This document shows, piece by piece, positions 16,681-25,555 of a stretch of DNA of 64,000 bases. The stretch is from Pacificibacter maritimus (GTDB lineage Bacteria; Pseudomonadota; Alphaproteobacteria; Rhodobacterales; Rhodobacteraceae): NCBI RefSeq assembly GCF_003814915.1, contig NZ_RKQK01000001.1, positions 698,031 through 762,030 on the forward strand, in the 5' to 3' direction. The position numbers were made by a program, and so were the translations under genes. The notes beneath the pieces are model-generated. The model searched no databases. It saw nothing but the letters and a program-made list of their open reading frames with translations, and was not told the DNA's origin. The first letter of the stretch is position 1, and each line of letters begins with the position of its first letter.

Positions 16681-17736
16681 CTAAGAAGCGCTGGCGAGAA
16701 TTGCACCAGCGCGGTCAATAACGATGATATCATAGGTGATTTTACGCCCGTCAGCCGCTTCCAAAAACCGCGCTTGCACGGTTTCTAAGGCTTTTTGCGC
16801 TACGGTTTGCGCGAAAACTGCCCCTGCAATCTGGCTGGCTTCAAGGGCTGTATTGGCATGGGCAAGCGCGGGCAAGTCAAGCGTATCGGCCCAAAACTGC
16901 AAATCAACTTGGCCACGTTTGGAATGTAAATCCATCTCTCCTTGGGCGAGCTTTGCAATTTTGCCAATACCCCCGCCGATGGTCACGCGGTCTACGGGAT
17001 GCTTCACGAGATATTTCAACATGCCGCCGACGAAATCCCCCATGTCCAACATGGCCGCATCTGGCAACTTATGATGGGCTTGCACAGTGCGCTCGGATGT
17101 TGCGCCTGTGCAGCCTGACACATGTGTTAGACCTTCAGCGCGCGCCACATCAATACCGCGATGGATTGATGCGATCCAAGCCGCGCAAGAAAAGGGCCGA
17201 ACAACCCCAGTGGTGCCCAAAACCGACAGGCCGCCGACAATGCCAAGGCGCGGGTTCCATGTTTTTGCAGCAATGCTTTCGCCATCAGGAATGGAAATGG
17301 TGATTTCAACATCTGGAGATTGCCCCAAGCGCTTGGCCATTTCGACCACCTGAGCGGTCATCATATCGCGCGGCACAGGGTTGATCGCAGGTTCCCCCAC
17401 ACCGATCGGCAGCCCAGCTTTGGTCACAGTGCCAACCCCTGCCCCAGCTTTAAAAATAACGCCCCCAGATGAGGCGCGTACATGGGCGCGAATTTCGGCC
17501 CCATGGGTGACATCAGGATCATCGCCTGCGTCTTTAATAATGCCCGCTTCGGCCCAATCGCTTCCGCAAGCCTGATAGGATATAGCAAACTCGGGCCGTT
17601 CACCTTTGGGCAATGTAATACGCGCTTTGACGGGAAAGCCTTCGCCCCAAAGCGCCATCAAGGCCGCGCGGGTGGCGGCTGTGGCACAGGCCCCTGTGGT
17701 CCAACCACGGCGCAAAGGTTTGGATGCATCACTCAT
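16681..17736 (-). CDS. cbiD: Cobalt-precorrin-5B C1-methyltransferase
   Basis: 351 residues from the ATG at 17736; an in-frame start 18 codons earlier would add residues not seen in the family. Signature blocks are RRGWTTGACATAATRAAL at the N-terminus, GAGVGTVTKAGLPIGVGEPAINPVPR in the middle and VTIGGGIGKIAKLAQG toward the end. It methylates C1 of the corrin ring and replaces CobF in organisms with a mixed cob/cbi gene set. Divergent from cobA across a 114-base spacer in which I see no B12 riboswitch. Confidence 0.94.
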   Translation of the reverse strand: MSDASKPLRRGWTTGACATAATRAALMALWGEGFPVKARITLPKGERPEFAISYQACGSDWAEAGIIKDAGDDPDVTHGAEIRAHVRASSGGVIFKAGAGVGTVTKAGLPIGVGEPAINPVPRDMMTAQVVEMAKRLGQSPDVEITISIPDGESIAAKTWNPRLGIVGGLSVLGTTGVVRPFSCAAWIASIHRGIDVARAEGLTHVSGCTGATSERTVQAHHKLPDAAMLDMGDFVGGMLKYLVKHPVDRVTIGGGIGKIAKLAQGEMDLHSKRGQVDLQFWADTLDLPALAHANTALEASQIAGAVFAQTVAQKALETVQARFLEAADGRKITYDIIVIDRAGAILASAS

Positions 17737-17850
17737 AGATGTGACTATAAAACAGCCCAGCATGGAAAGGCTATGCGTTTTATTTTGCAAAACGCGCGAG
17801 AAAGACGCTGATCCCTTTTACCTTGTCGTGCTCTGCGTCATAAATCAGCT

Positions 17851-18711
17851 ATGGAAGAATCAACACTCACACTCCCAAATGAAAATTGGCCCAGTATCGA
17901 AGCTGGCTGGGTCTGGCTGTGCGGCGCAGGCCCCGGCGATCCGGGTCTGATGACACTGCACGCTGTGAACGCTCTGCGCCAAGCAGATGTCATAGTCTAT
18001 GATGCTCTGGTCGCGCCTGAAATTTTGGATTGGGCACGCCCTGAGGCGGAAAAGATTTACGCGGGAAAACGTGGCGGTAAGCCTTCGGCCAAGCAGGTCG
18101 ATATATCGCTGACGCTGGTGGATTTGGCACAGCAAGGCAAACGCGTCTTACGCCTGAAAGGCGGCGATCCATTTGTCTTTGGACGTGGCGGTGAAGAAGC
18201 GCAAACATTGATCCAACACGGTGTGCCAGTGCGCATTGTGCCGGGTATTTCGGCTGGTATCGGCGGCTTGGCCTATGCGGGCATCCCTGTGACCCACCGC
18301 GATGTGAACCAAGCTGTGACCTTTGTCACAGGGCACGATCAAACGGGGGAAGCCACAAAAACACTGGATTGGGATGCCCTGTCGCGATCCTCAGGCGTTT
18401 TGGTGATCTACATGGGCATGAAACATGCCCCTTCCATTCGCGCGGGCCTTATGGGCGCTGGGCGCGCCGCAGATGAACCTGTCGCAATCGTATCGCAAGC
18501 CACCACGCCAAACCAAAAGGTGCTGGAAACAACTTTGGGGCAGATGCTTGATGACATTGCCAAAACCGAAATGGGACCGCCTGCGATTATCTGTGTCGGG
18601 CGTGCTGTTTTGATGCGCCAAGTCCTAGACTGGCAGGCTTTGATGCGTGGCGAACAGCCTCGCAATCTTGATCCATTGGGGCGCGGCAAACCTGCTGAGG
18701 TGCGTGATTGA
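17851..18711 (+). CDS. cobA: Uroporphyrinogen-III C-methyltransferase
   Basis: 286 residues. Adds methyl groups at C2 and C7 of uroporphyrinogen III to give precorrin-2, the branch point to B12 and siroheme. The SAM-binding loop WLCGAGPGDPGLMTLHAVNAL and the LRLKGGDPFVFGRGGEE motif are intact, with the later VPGISAG and GMKHAP blocks. It is a stand-alone enzyme without the CysG dehydrogenase/chelatase part. Its last codons overlap the start of cobB as TTGA. Confidence 0.95.
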   Translation: MEESTLTLPNENWPSIEAGWVWLCGAGPGDPGLMTLHAVNALRQADVIVYDALVAPEILDWARPEAEKIYAGKRGGKPSAKQVDISLTLVDLAQQGKRVLRLKGGDPFVFGRGGEEAQTLIQHGVPVRIVPGISAGIGGLAYAGIPVTHRDVNQAVTFVTGHDQTGEATKTLDWDALSRSSGVLVIYMGMKHAPSIRAGLMGAGRAADEPVAIVSQATTPNQKVLETTLGQMLDDIAKTEMGPPAIICVGRAVLMRQVLDWQALMRGEQPRNLDPLGRGKPAEVRD

Positions 18712-20015
18712 GCCGTGCTATCGTGATAGCTGCGCCCAGTTCTGGGTCGGGCAAAACCACGATCACGCTGGGCTTGCTGCGCGCCCTCGCACGCCGCGCA
18801 CTCCCTGTGCGGGGCGCGAAATCTGGCCCTGATTACATCGACCCCCGCTTTCACGAAGCTGCCTGTGGCCAGACCTGTTTTAACTTGGATGCTTGGGCGA
18901 TGGGGCCTGATCGGCTACACAGTCTTGCACAAGACGGCGAAGATACAGTCCTGATCGAAGGCGCGATGGGCCTGTTTGATGGCGCTGGGCACATTGACCC
19001 TGCGCGTGATGGGAAAGGCGCCAGCGCCGATTTGGCCCGTTTGTTTAACTGCCCCGTGGTATTGGTTGTTGATGCCTCACGAATGGCGCAAAGCATCGCA
19101 CCCGTTTTGGCGGGGTTTGCCCGTCATGATCCAAACGTAAAGATCGCAGGCGTTATCTTAAACAAGGTCGGATCACCGCGCCATGCGCAGATGTTGCGCC
19201 GCGCTTTGGCCCCTGTGGGTTTGCCCGTTTTGGGGGCGGTGCCGCGTGATAACACGCTTGCCCATCCAGATCGTCATTTGGGATTGGTGCAAGCGCATGA
19301 GCGCAGTGATCTTGAGGATTTTCTTGATCAGGCTGCGGATTGTGTGGAAGCACATGTGGATATCGACGCCCTTTTGTCGCTGTGCTCGGAAATCCCCCAA
19401 GGCCAACCCCCACAGCGCCTTGCCCCACCCGCGCAAAAGATCGCCATCGCCCAAGACCAAGCCTTTGCCTTTGCCTATCCTCATATTTTGGCCGATTGGC
19501 AGGCGCAGGGCGCGGAATTATCCTTCTTTTCGCCCCTCGCTGATCAAGCGCCTGCACCTGCTGATTTTGTCTATTTGCCAGGAGGATACCCCGAACTTCA
19601 CGCAGGGGCCTTGGCTGGGAACACTCGGTTTTTACAAGGGCTGCGCGCAGCCGCCACCCAAGCCCAGATTTACGGCGAATGCGGCGGCTATATGGTTTTG
19701 GGCGCAGGATTGATCGACGCAGACGGCCACAGGCATGAAATGGCGGGACTTTTGGGTCTGGAAACATCTTTCCAAACCCGCAAGTTGCATTTGGGTTATC
19801 GCAATCTGACCGCGCACACGCCTATGTTTCACGGCCATTGGAAAGCGCATGAGTTTCATTACGCGACGACCGTAAGTGCCAAAGGTCAGCCATTGTTCAG
19901 CGTAACGGATGCAATGGACAAAGACTTGCCCGATACAGGATTGGTTGACGGATCGGTCTCAGGATCATTCATGCATCTCATTGATCGCGGCACGGCTGAA
20001 CGGACTGAGCCTTAA
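18708..20015 (+). CDS. cobB: Cobyrinate a,c-diamide synthase
   Basis: 435 residues. Amidates the a and c side chains of (hydrogeno)cobyrinate with glutamine and ATP. The P-loop APSSGSGKTT is at residues 9-18, a GAMGLFDG switch lies near residue 86, and the glutamine amidotransferase domain carries Cys325 in GECGGYMVLG. The start codon is TTG at 18708, overlapping the cobA stop by four bases; no better start is near. The pair was probably built for coupled translation. The C-terminal HEFHYA segment supplies the amidase histidine. Confidence 0.94.
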   Translation: MSRAIVIAAPSSGSGKTTITLGLLRALARRALPVRGAKSGPDYIDPRFHEAACGQTCFNLDAWAMGPDRLHSLAQDGEDTVLIEGAMGLFDGAGHIDPARDGKGASADLARLFNCPVVLVVDASRMAQSIAPVLAGFARHDPNVKIAGVILNKVGSPRHAQMLRRALAPVGLPVLGAVPRDNTLAHPDRHLGLVQAHERSDLEDFLDQAADCVEAHVDIDALLSLCSEIPQGQPPQRLAPPAQKIAIAQDQAFAFAYPHILADWQAQGAELSFFSPLADQAPAPADFVYLPGGYPELHAGALAGNTRFLQGLRAAATQAQIYGECGGYMVLGAGLIDADGHRHEMAGLLGLETSFQTRKLHLGYRNLTAHTPMFHGHWKAHEFHYATTVSAKGQPLFSVTDAMDKDLPDTGLVDGSVSGSFMHLIDRGTAERTEP

Positions 20016-20123
20016 CAAACTGATCAAAAATCGTGATGCCCTGCGCACAAAAACTGACATGTATTTTTCTGCAAATGCCCTTAAACCATGGGTCTAATAT
20101 ATTTTGTCAAAAGAAGTTTTAGA

Positions 20124-21341
20124 ATGACTGATCTGAGCACAGCTGCAAACCATGCACGCGCCAAGCGCAATGTCTTTATTCTTGTCGCAGCCCAAGCGTT
20201 TTTGGGCGCCCAAATGGCGATGATTTTCACGATTGCAGGGCTTGCAGGTCAGTCATTGGCCTCAAATATTTGTTTTGCCACCTTGCCGATCACCGCCACA
20301 GTGCTGGGATCTATGTTATCGGCCACGCCCATGTCCAACATCATGCAAAAATACGGGCGCAGGATTGGATTTTTCATTGGGGCTGGCGCAGGGGCTTTGG
20401 GCGCAGCCATTGGCGCAATCGCCCTGTTGCAACAAAACTTTTGGCTGTTTGTCTTGGGAGGACTTTTCACAGGCATCTATCAATCCTCGCAAGGCTTCTT
20501 TCGCTTTGCCGCCACGGATACGGCCTCTGAAGCCTTTCGTCCCAAGGCCATTTCTTATGTTATGGCAGGCGGATTGGCGTCGGCCATCATCGGTCCGCAA
20601 CTTGTCAAACTGACTGCGCAATCCATGGTGGTCCCATTTCTGGGCACCTATTTGGCCGTGATCGCGATAAATGTCTTAGGTTCAGCCTTGTTCCTCTTTA
20701 TCGACATTCCCAAGCCGCCTGCGCCGAAAGAAGGTGAAAGCCTTGGTCGCAGCAAATTGGAACTGTTAAAAACCCCTCGTATCGCTGTGGCAATTATCGT
20801 TGGCATGGTGTCTTACGCTTTGATGAATTTGGTTATGACCGCCACGCCTTTGGCGGTTGTTGGCTGCGGCTTTACGCAAAATAATGCAGCCGACGTGGTG
20901 TCTTTCCACGTGCTCGCGATGTTCATTCCATCGTTTTTCACGGGCAGCTTGATTGCACGGTTCGGCGTTGAGAAAATCATGGCCATCGGTCTTGTGATCT
21001 TGGCTGTCGCAGGCGGTGTCGCCCTGTCAGGCGTGACTTTGGAAAACTTCTTTATCGCTTTGATCTTGCTGGGCGTTGGTTGGAACTTTGGCTTTATCGG
21101 GGCGACAGCCATGCTATCGGCAGCCCATACACCCGCTGAACGTGGACGCGTACAGGGCATGAATGATCTGTTGGTCTTCGGCGGCGTGACATTTGCCTCG
21201 CTTGCCTCTGGCGGTTTGATGAATTGTTCAGGCGGCACAGCGCAAAATGGGTGGAGCGCTGTTAACATTGCGATGATCCCGTTTTTAACGCTGGCTGGTG
21301 CTGCATTGATCTGGCTGTGGCTCAGACCGAAAGAAGACTGA
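20124..21341 (+). CDS. Major facilitator superfamily transporter
   Basis: 405 residues from the ATG at 20124, with about twelve hydrophobic helices and no signal peptide. The cytoplasmic loop after helix 2 reads MQKYGRRIGFFIG, the usual MFS motif A region, and a second loop carries IARFGVEKIMA. The C-terminal half has the HTPAERGRVQGMNDLLVFGG block found in a roseobacter MFS subgroup. The substrate is unknown. It follows cobB by about 110 bases on the same strand, so a role in corrinoid or precursor transport is possible but has no direct support. Confidence 0.85.
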   Translation: MTDLSTAANHARAKRNVFILVAAQAFLGAQMAMIFTIAGLAGQSLASNICFATLPITATVLGSMLSATPMSNIMQKYGRRIGFFIGAGAGALGAAIGAIALLQQNFWLFVLGGLFTGIYQSSQGFFRFAATDTASEAFRPKAISYVMAGGLASAIIGPQLVKLTAQSMVVPFLGTYLAVIAINVLGSALFLFIDIPKPPAPKEGESLGRSKLELLKTPRIAVAIIVGMVSYALMNLVMTATPLAVVGCGFTQNNAADVVSFHVLAMFIPSFFTGSLIARFGVEKIMAIGLVILAVAGGVALSGVTLENFFIALILLGVGWNFGFIGATAMLSAAHTPAERGRVQGMNDLLVFGGVTFASLASGGLMNCSGGTAQNGWSAVNIAMIPFLTLAGAALIWLWLRPKED

Positions 21342-21396
21342 CACAAGCACAGGCACGGGCACGGGCACACTGACACTAGCACAGGCACGGGCGCAA
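21342..21396. repeat. Low-complexity GGCACG / CACAAGCAC repeat
   Basis: Directly after the transporter stop codon the sequence is made of interleaved copies of GCACAGGCACGGGCAC and ACACTGACACTAG-like units with almost no T outside the ACT triplets. It looks like slippage-generated DNA in a convergent spacer. It does not form a clear terminator hairpin. Confidence 0.6.
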
Positions 21397-21414
21397 TCCA
21401 CGCCTCTCAAAGCC

Positions 21415-22266
21415 CTATAGGCGGTCTTTATGGCGCGCCAACCACAGGGCTGTCACCATCAATGGCCCTGTGTCCAATGCGCCTTGATCGGCCAAATCGA
21501 GAAAATCATCAACGCTTATGAGTTGACTGGCGATATCCTCATCTTCTGTTTCTAAGCCACTGACGCCAACGCAGTCGTCGGGCAAATCTGCGATACCAAC
21601 ATAGGACCAAATATATTCCGTCGCAGCCCCTGGAGATGGGTAATATCCACTGACGCAGTGCAATTTGGAAAATGTAATATTCGCTTCTTCTATCGCTTCG
21701 CGATGTGCCGTGCTTTCAGGTGTTTCGCCTGGATCAATGCGCCCTGCGATGGGTTCCAATATCCATGGTTTTTGATCGCCGCGCACATAGGGCGCTGCAC
21801 GAAACTGTTCGACCACCAGCACCCTTTGGCGCTTGGGATCATAGGGCAAAACAGTCACTGCATCCGCCATAACAAAGGTGGCGCGATCCACTGTGTCAGA
21901 ATAGCCGCCTGTATATTTCGGATGGGAAAACTGTATATCTTCAAGGCCAAAGAACTTGGAATAGGGCATTTGGCGCCCAGTTACCTTGACATCCTGCGCG
22001 GAAAACTGACTGCGCCTCACACCACCCTGCCCCAAAGCGCGCCCCGCTTTTGCACGCAAGCGTGTATCGGCACGCACACAAATAACGTGGCGGCGCTTGG
22101 CCACCTGTTCTGCGGGTTCAAAAGCGCGGTAGAGCAATATTTCATGCGCTGCCTCTTTGATAAACTCAGGCGTTAAAAAGGGTTCTGGCCCTGCGAGCAC
22201 TGTTTCAAGGTAAGTCAGCTCGTCATCGGAAAATCTATCAGCCAGCGCCGTGAAAACCGATGTCAT
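21415..22266 (-). CDS. trgB: TrgB-type Nudix hydrolase
   Basis: 283 residues from the ATG at 22266, which overlaps the trgA stop as ATGA. The Nudix box is complete at about residue 175: GRIDPGETPESTAHREAIEEAN. The flanking PWILEPIAG and SGYYPSPGAATEYIW segments are those of ADP-sugar pyrophosphatases. The first 120 residues are a helical region with a basic stretch (AEQVAKRRHVICVRADTRLRAKAGRALGQGG). In Rhodobacter, trgAB confers tellurite resistance. I recall TrgB there as having a gamma-glutamylcyclotransferase-like N-terminal domain, which I do not see here. The physiological substrate is unknown. Confidence 0.75.
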   Translation of the reverse strand: MTSVFTALADRFSDDELTYLETVLAGPEPFLTPEFIKEAAHEILLYRAFEPAEQVAKRRHVICVRADTRLRAKAGRALGQGGVRRSQFSAQDVKVTGRQMPYSKFFGLEDIQFSHPKYTGGYSDTVDRATFVMADAVTVLPYDPKRQRVLVVEQFRAAPYVRGDQKPWILEPIAGRIDPGETPESTAHREAIEEANITFSKLHCVSGYYPSPGAATEYIWSYVGIADLPDDCVGVSGLETEDEDIASQLISVDDFLDLADQGALDTGPLMVTALWLARHKDRL

Positions 22267-22703
22267 GACCATTTTCGCCCAACCTTTTCAACCAACCACC
22301 CGCCAAAAAGCCCGCCGATCAGCAACACAAGGATGACATCAATTTTAGCAACCAAAATCAAATACTCACCCATCAGCTCAACAACACTAACCACTGCATC
22401 CATTGGGCCATCGTATCGGTTGTTCAACGACCGCTGCACCATCTTTTCGGCTGAAAAATAGAACAGACAGTAAAACACAGTTAAAGCCACAGCGGTGAGC
22501 CCATACCCCAAGGCCGCGCGCATTGTATCGCCCGCGCGCCGCCCTAGGAAAGTCCAGCCGACCAAGCCGCCAAAACCTGCTGAAATCAATGCAAAATGGC
22601 CCAGCTGCGTGCCTTCTGGCAGATATCTTGTCACCATCCCAGCACAAAACCACGCCAGAGCTGCGAACCAGAGTGCGGCGACAAGTTTTGGGGCTGTGGG
22701 CAT
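22263..22703 (-). CDS. trgA: TrgA family membrane protein
   Basis: 146 residues with four membrane helices (about 8-24, 35-52, 64-84 and 118-138). Sequence and placement beside a Nudix gene match TrgA of the Rhodobacter tellurite-resistance locus. The mechanism is not known. It overlaps the following trgB by four bases and starts three bases after the cfa stop on the same strand. The three form a probable membrane/envelope stress operon. Confidence 0.8.
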   Translation of the reverse strand: MPTAPKLVAALWFAALAWFCAGMVTRYLPEGTQLGHFALISAGFGGLVGWTFLGRRAGDTMRAALGYGLTAVALTVFYCLFYFSAEKMVQRSLNNRYDGPMDAVVSVVELMGEYLILVAKIDVILVLLIGGLFGGWLVEKVGRKWS

Positions 22704-22706
22704 AAT

Positions 22707-23954
22707 TTACTGCTTTGGTTTGGACATTGTGATCTGTGTTACATCGCAATTTCCACTGTGAAACGTCGCAGCGCAAGAGGTGAGATAAAAATTCCACATT
22801 TTTCGAAACGTCGCGTCAAATCCAAGCGGTTCGATCTGATCCCATTTCGCGTTGAAATCATCATACCAAATACGCAATGTTTTACTGTAGCTTTCGCCAA
22901 ATTCCTTTGACTTTTCAAACTGTAAGCCCGCCAGATCAATCTGTGAACGCAGTGCATTCGGGCTGGGCAGCATGCCGCCTGGAAAGATGAATTTCTGGAT
23001 GAAGTCGACATTCTTGCGGTAGATTTCAAAGCGTCGTTCTTGCACCGTTATGATCTGCAAGGTCGCTTGCGCGCCTGGTTTGAGGCATTTTTTCACCGTT
23101 TCGAAATAGACAGGCCAGTATTTTTCGCCCACCGCTTCGAACATTTCAATCGAAGCAACGCCATCATATTGTGCCAGCTCATCGCGGTAGTCTTGCAATT
23201 TTAGAGTGACAAGATGCGACAGCCCCGCATTATCTATGCGTTTTTGGGCGTAATCGAATTGTTCTTGCGAAATGGTAAGACCCGTCACACGCAATCCGCG
23301 TTGCCCAGCCGCATATTCGGCAAAACCGCCCCAACCACAGCCGATTTCCAACACATGATCGCCTGCTTTTACGCCAAGCTCATCCACCATGGATTTGTAT
23401 TTGGCGATCTGTGCTTGGGCAAGGGTTTCACTGTTTGTCTCATACAAAGCTGATGAATAGGTCATGGTTTCATCCAACCACAGCCCATAGAATGCATTTC
23501 CAAGATCGTAATGATGGGCGATATTTTTCTTGGCTTGGCGTTTGGAATTTGACCGCAACCAATGACGCATACGCTCATAAGCGCGCACAAATGCCATTCC
23601 TGGAAACCCATCATAAAGCGCGTCATTATCCGCATGAATCAAATCCATGAAGGCTTGCAAATCGGGTGTGTCCCAACCGCCATCTAGGTAGTCTTCGCAA
23701 AAGCCCAGATCGCCTTCGCGGATCAATCGCGCAAAGACATCATCATTTTTGATGTTCAACGTGGCATGAGGGCCGTCAGCCATACCTTTGGCGCGAAACA
23801 CCCGCCCATCGGCCAGCACAAAATCCAATTGGCCGCGTTCCATCTGACCCGCTGCCTCGAACACTTGGGTGAAATAGCGCGGCAGATTGCCTTGGCCTTT
23901 TATATCCAAAATAACCTCGGAATCGCTTAGATCTGTTGATGCAGTATCGAGCAT
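22707..23954 (-). CDS. cfa: Cyclopropane-fatty-acyl-phospholipid synthase family methyltransferase
   Basis: 415 residues from the ATG at 23954, which has AAGGGGGG before it; an upstream in-frame start lacks one. The SAM-binding motif is VLEIGCGWGGFAEYAAG near residue 195, preceded by the family's NIAHHYDLGNAFYGLWLDETMTYSSA and followed by SIEMFEAVGEKYW. Methylates unsaturated phospholipid acyl chains to cyclopropane or related products at the inner membrane. Rhodobacterales often carry several paralogues, so the exact product is uncertain. Leads into trgA-trgB. Confidence 0.88.
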   Translation of the reverse strand: MLDTASTDLSDSEVILDIKGQGNLPRYFTQVFEAAGQMERGQLDFVLADGRVFRAKGMADGPHATLNIKNDDVFARLIREGDLGFCEDYLDGGWDTPDLQAFMDLIHADNDALYDGFPGMAFVRAYERMRHWLRSNSKRQAKKNIAHHYDLGNAFYGLWLDETMTYSSALYETNSETLAQAQIAKYKSMVDELGVKAGDHVLEIGCGWGGFAEYAAGQRGLRVTGLTISQEQFDYAQKRIDNAGLSHLVTLKLQDYRDELAQYDGVASIEMFEAVGEKYWPVYFETVKKCLKPGAQATLQIITVQERRFEIYRKNVDFIQKFIFPGGMLPSPNALRSQIDLAGLQFEKSKEFGESYSKTLRIWYDDFNAKWDQIEPLGFDATFRKMWNFYLTSCAATFHSGNCDVTQITMSKPKQ

Positions 23955-24055
23955 AGTGCCCCCCTTATCGCGCCGCGCATTGAACAACGCTGACTCTTGT
24001 TGTTTGAAATGTAACGCGATTTTTTCGGTTCACGCTAGGATTTCGAAAAAAATAT

Positions 24056-25450
24056 TTAACTTGACCTTGCGGAATAGGCTTCGAGGGCGCGGTTGCGCCC
24101 ATCTGCAAGTGAAATCATTGGATCGGGATAGTCATCTTGTGCCGAAATCGACCAAGACTTTGGAATTGCGTCAAAATATGACAAAGCGGTTTCGCTCGGC
24201 TTGCGCTTATTTTCGGCGAGCCAACGGTCCAAGTAGATGTTGTCAGCATCGAATTTAGCGCTTTGACCATCGGGATTGAAAATCCTGAAATAGGGCGCTG
24301 CATCTGGACCACAGCCTGCGACCCATTGCCAACCCATCGCGTTGGATGCAGGATCCCAATCAATCAAACAGTCTTCAAACCAAGCACGCCCGATACGCCA
24401 ATCGGTCATCAGATGTTTGGTAAGATAAGAAGCAACGATCATACGCGCACGGTTGTGCATTGTGCCCGTCACATACATTTCGCGCATGGCTGCATCGACG
24501 AATTTTACGCCCGTGCGCCCCTGACGCCAACGCTCAGCCGCAGCGCTATCGCCTTGCCAAGGAAAGTCATCCCAGCCCTCGCGAAAGTTTTCAGTGGCCA
24601 AATTGGGCTGGTGGTAGAGCAAATGATAGGCAAACTCGCGCCATGTGACTTCTTTCAAAAAATGCTCTGCCCCTGCAGCCCCTGATTGCATGACAAATTG
24701 ACCCGCATGCCAAATCATGCGGGGTGAAATTTCGCCGTAGGTCAGGTTTTCGGACAGGCCCGAACAGACGTTTTCAGCGGGAAAATCACGTTTTGCTTTG
24801 TAATGTTCGGCGTGATTTTCAATGAAATTTTGCAAGCGCGCCTCGGCCGCTTGAGTTCCCACATGCGTATAGGGCAAAACCACATTCGCCCCGCGCCGCA
24901 TTTGAGCGCCCAATTGCCAATCGCTAAGTGTTTCTGTGTCTATTGCTGCGGCCCAATCGACATCGGGTTGTGGCAAGCTGTCTGCGATAGGGGTGTCTTT
25001 GACACTGCGCCAAAACGGGGAATAGACCTTGTAAAACCCATCGGTTTTGGTGCGCACGGTCCAAGGTTCGAATAGAAGATGACCCTCAAAGGATTGCACT
25101 GTAAGGCCCAAATCAGTCAGGCCAGATTTTACGGCCGTGTCGCGATCTATCGCCTCGGCATCGTATAAACGTGACCAAACAACGCTTTGCGCCCCTGTTT
25201 CTTGCGCGATGTTAGAAAGCACAGTTAAAGGATCACCACTGCGCAAGCTCACTTGGCCGCCAAGGTCTTGGATCTCTTGCATTAAATGCTCGAGCCCCAA
25301 ACCCAAGCGCCATTTTGGCGCCGCCCCCAAATTATCAACACATGCATCACGAATAAACACGGGCAAGACTGCACCAGCCTTGGCCGCTGCTGTCAAAGCG
25401 GGATGATCCTTTAGGCGTAAATCGCGCCTGATCCACCAAATTGTCACCAT
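24056..25450 (-). CDS. phrB: Deoxyribodipyrimidine photolyase
   Basis: 464 residues. Light-driven repair of cyclobutane pyrimidine dimers using FAD and an antenna pigment. The N-terminal antenna domain begins with IWWIRRDLRLKDHPAL. The FAD-binding domain shows WREFAYHLLYH, then AAMREMYVTGTMHNRARMIVASYLTKHL, and the dimer-contact block WQWVAGCGPDAAPYFRIFNP. GGGGGCAC precedes the ATG. An open 100-base spacer separates it from cfa. Confidence 0.93.
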   Translation of the reverse strand: MVTIWWIRRDLRLKDHPALTAAAKAGAVLPVFIRDACVDNLGAAPKWRLGLGLEHLMQEIQDLGGQVSLRSGDPLTVLSNIAQETGAQSVVWSRLYDAEAIDRDTAVKSGLTDLGLTVQSFEGHLLFEPWTVRTKTDGFYKVYSPFWRSVKDTPIADSLPQPDVDWAAAIDTETLSDWQLGAQMRRGANVVLPYTHVGTQAAEARLQNFIENHAEHYKAKRDFPAENVCSGLSENLTYGEISPRMIWHAGQFVMQSGAAGAEHFLKEVTWREFAYHLLYHQPNLATENFREGWDDFPWQGDSAAAERWRQGRTGVKFVDAAMREMYVTGTMHNRARMIVASYLTKHLMTDWRIGRAWFEDCLIDWDPASNAMGWQWVAGCGPDAAPYFRIFNPDGQSAKFDADNIYLDRWLAENKRKPSETALSYFDAIPKSWSISAQDDYPDPMISLADGRNRALEAYSARSS

Positions 25451-25555
25451 GTTGTGCCCCCATCATTGACTGTTTATGTGTCTACGACAGGTATACTTAC
25501 ATGGATCACTCTTTGAGTGTTTTCAGATAATTAAAATTGCTTTCATGATCTGCGC

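Noticed and set aside
17737-17850. Possible B12 riboswitch between cbiD and cobA
   Set aside because: The spacer is only 114 bases and lacks a recognisable B12 box.
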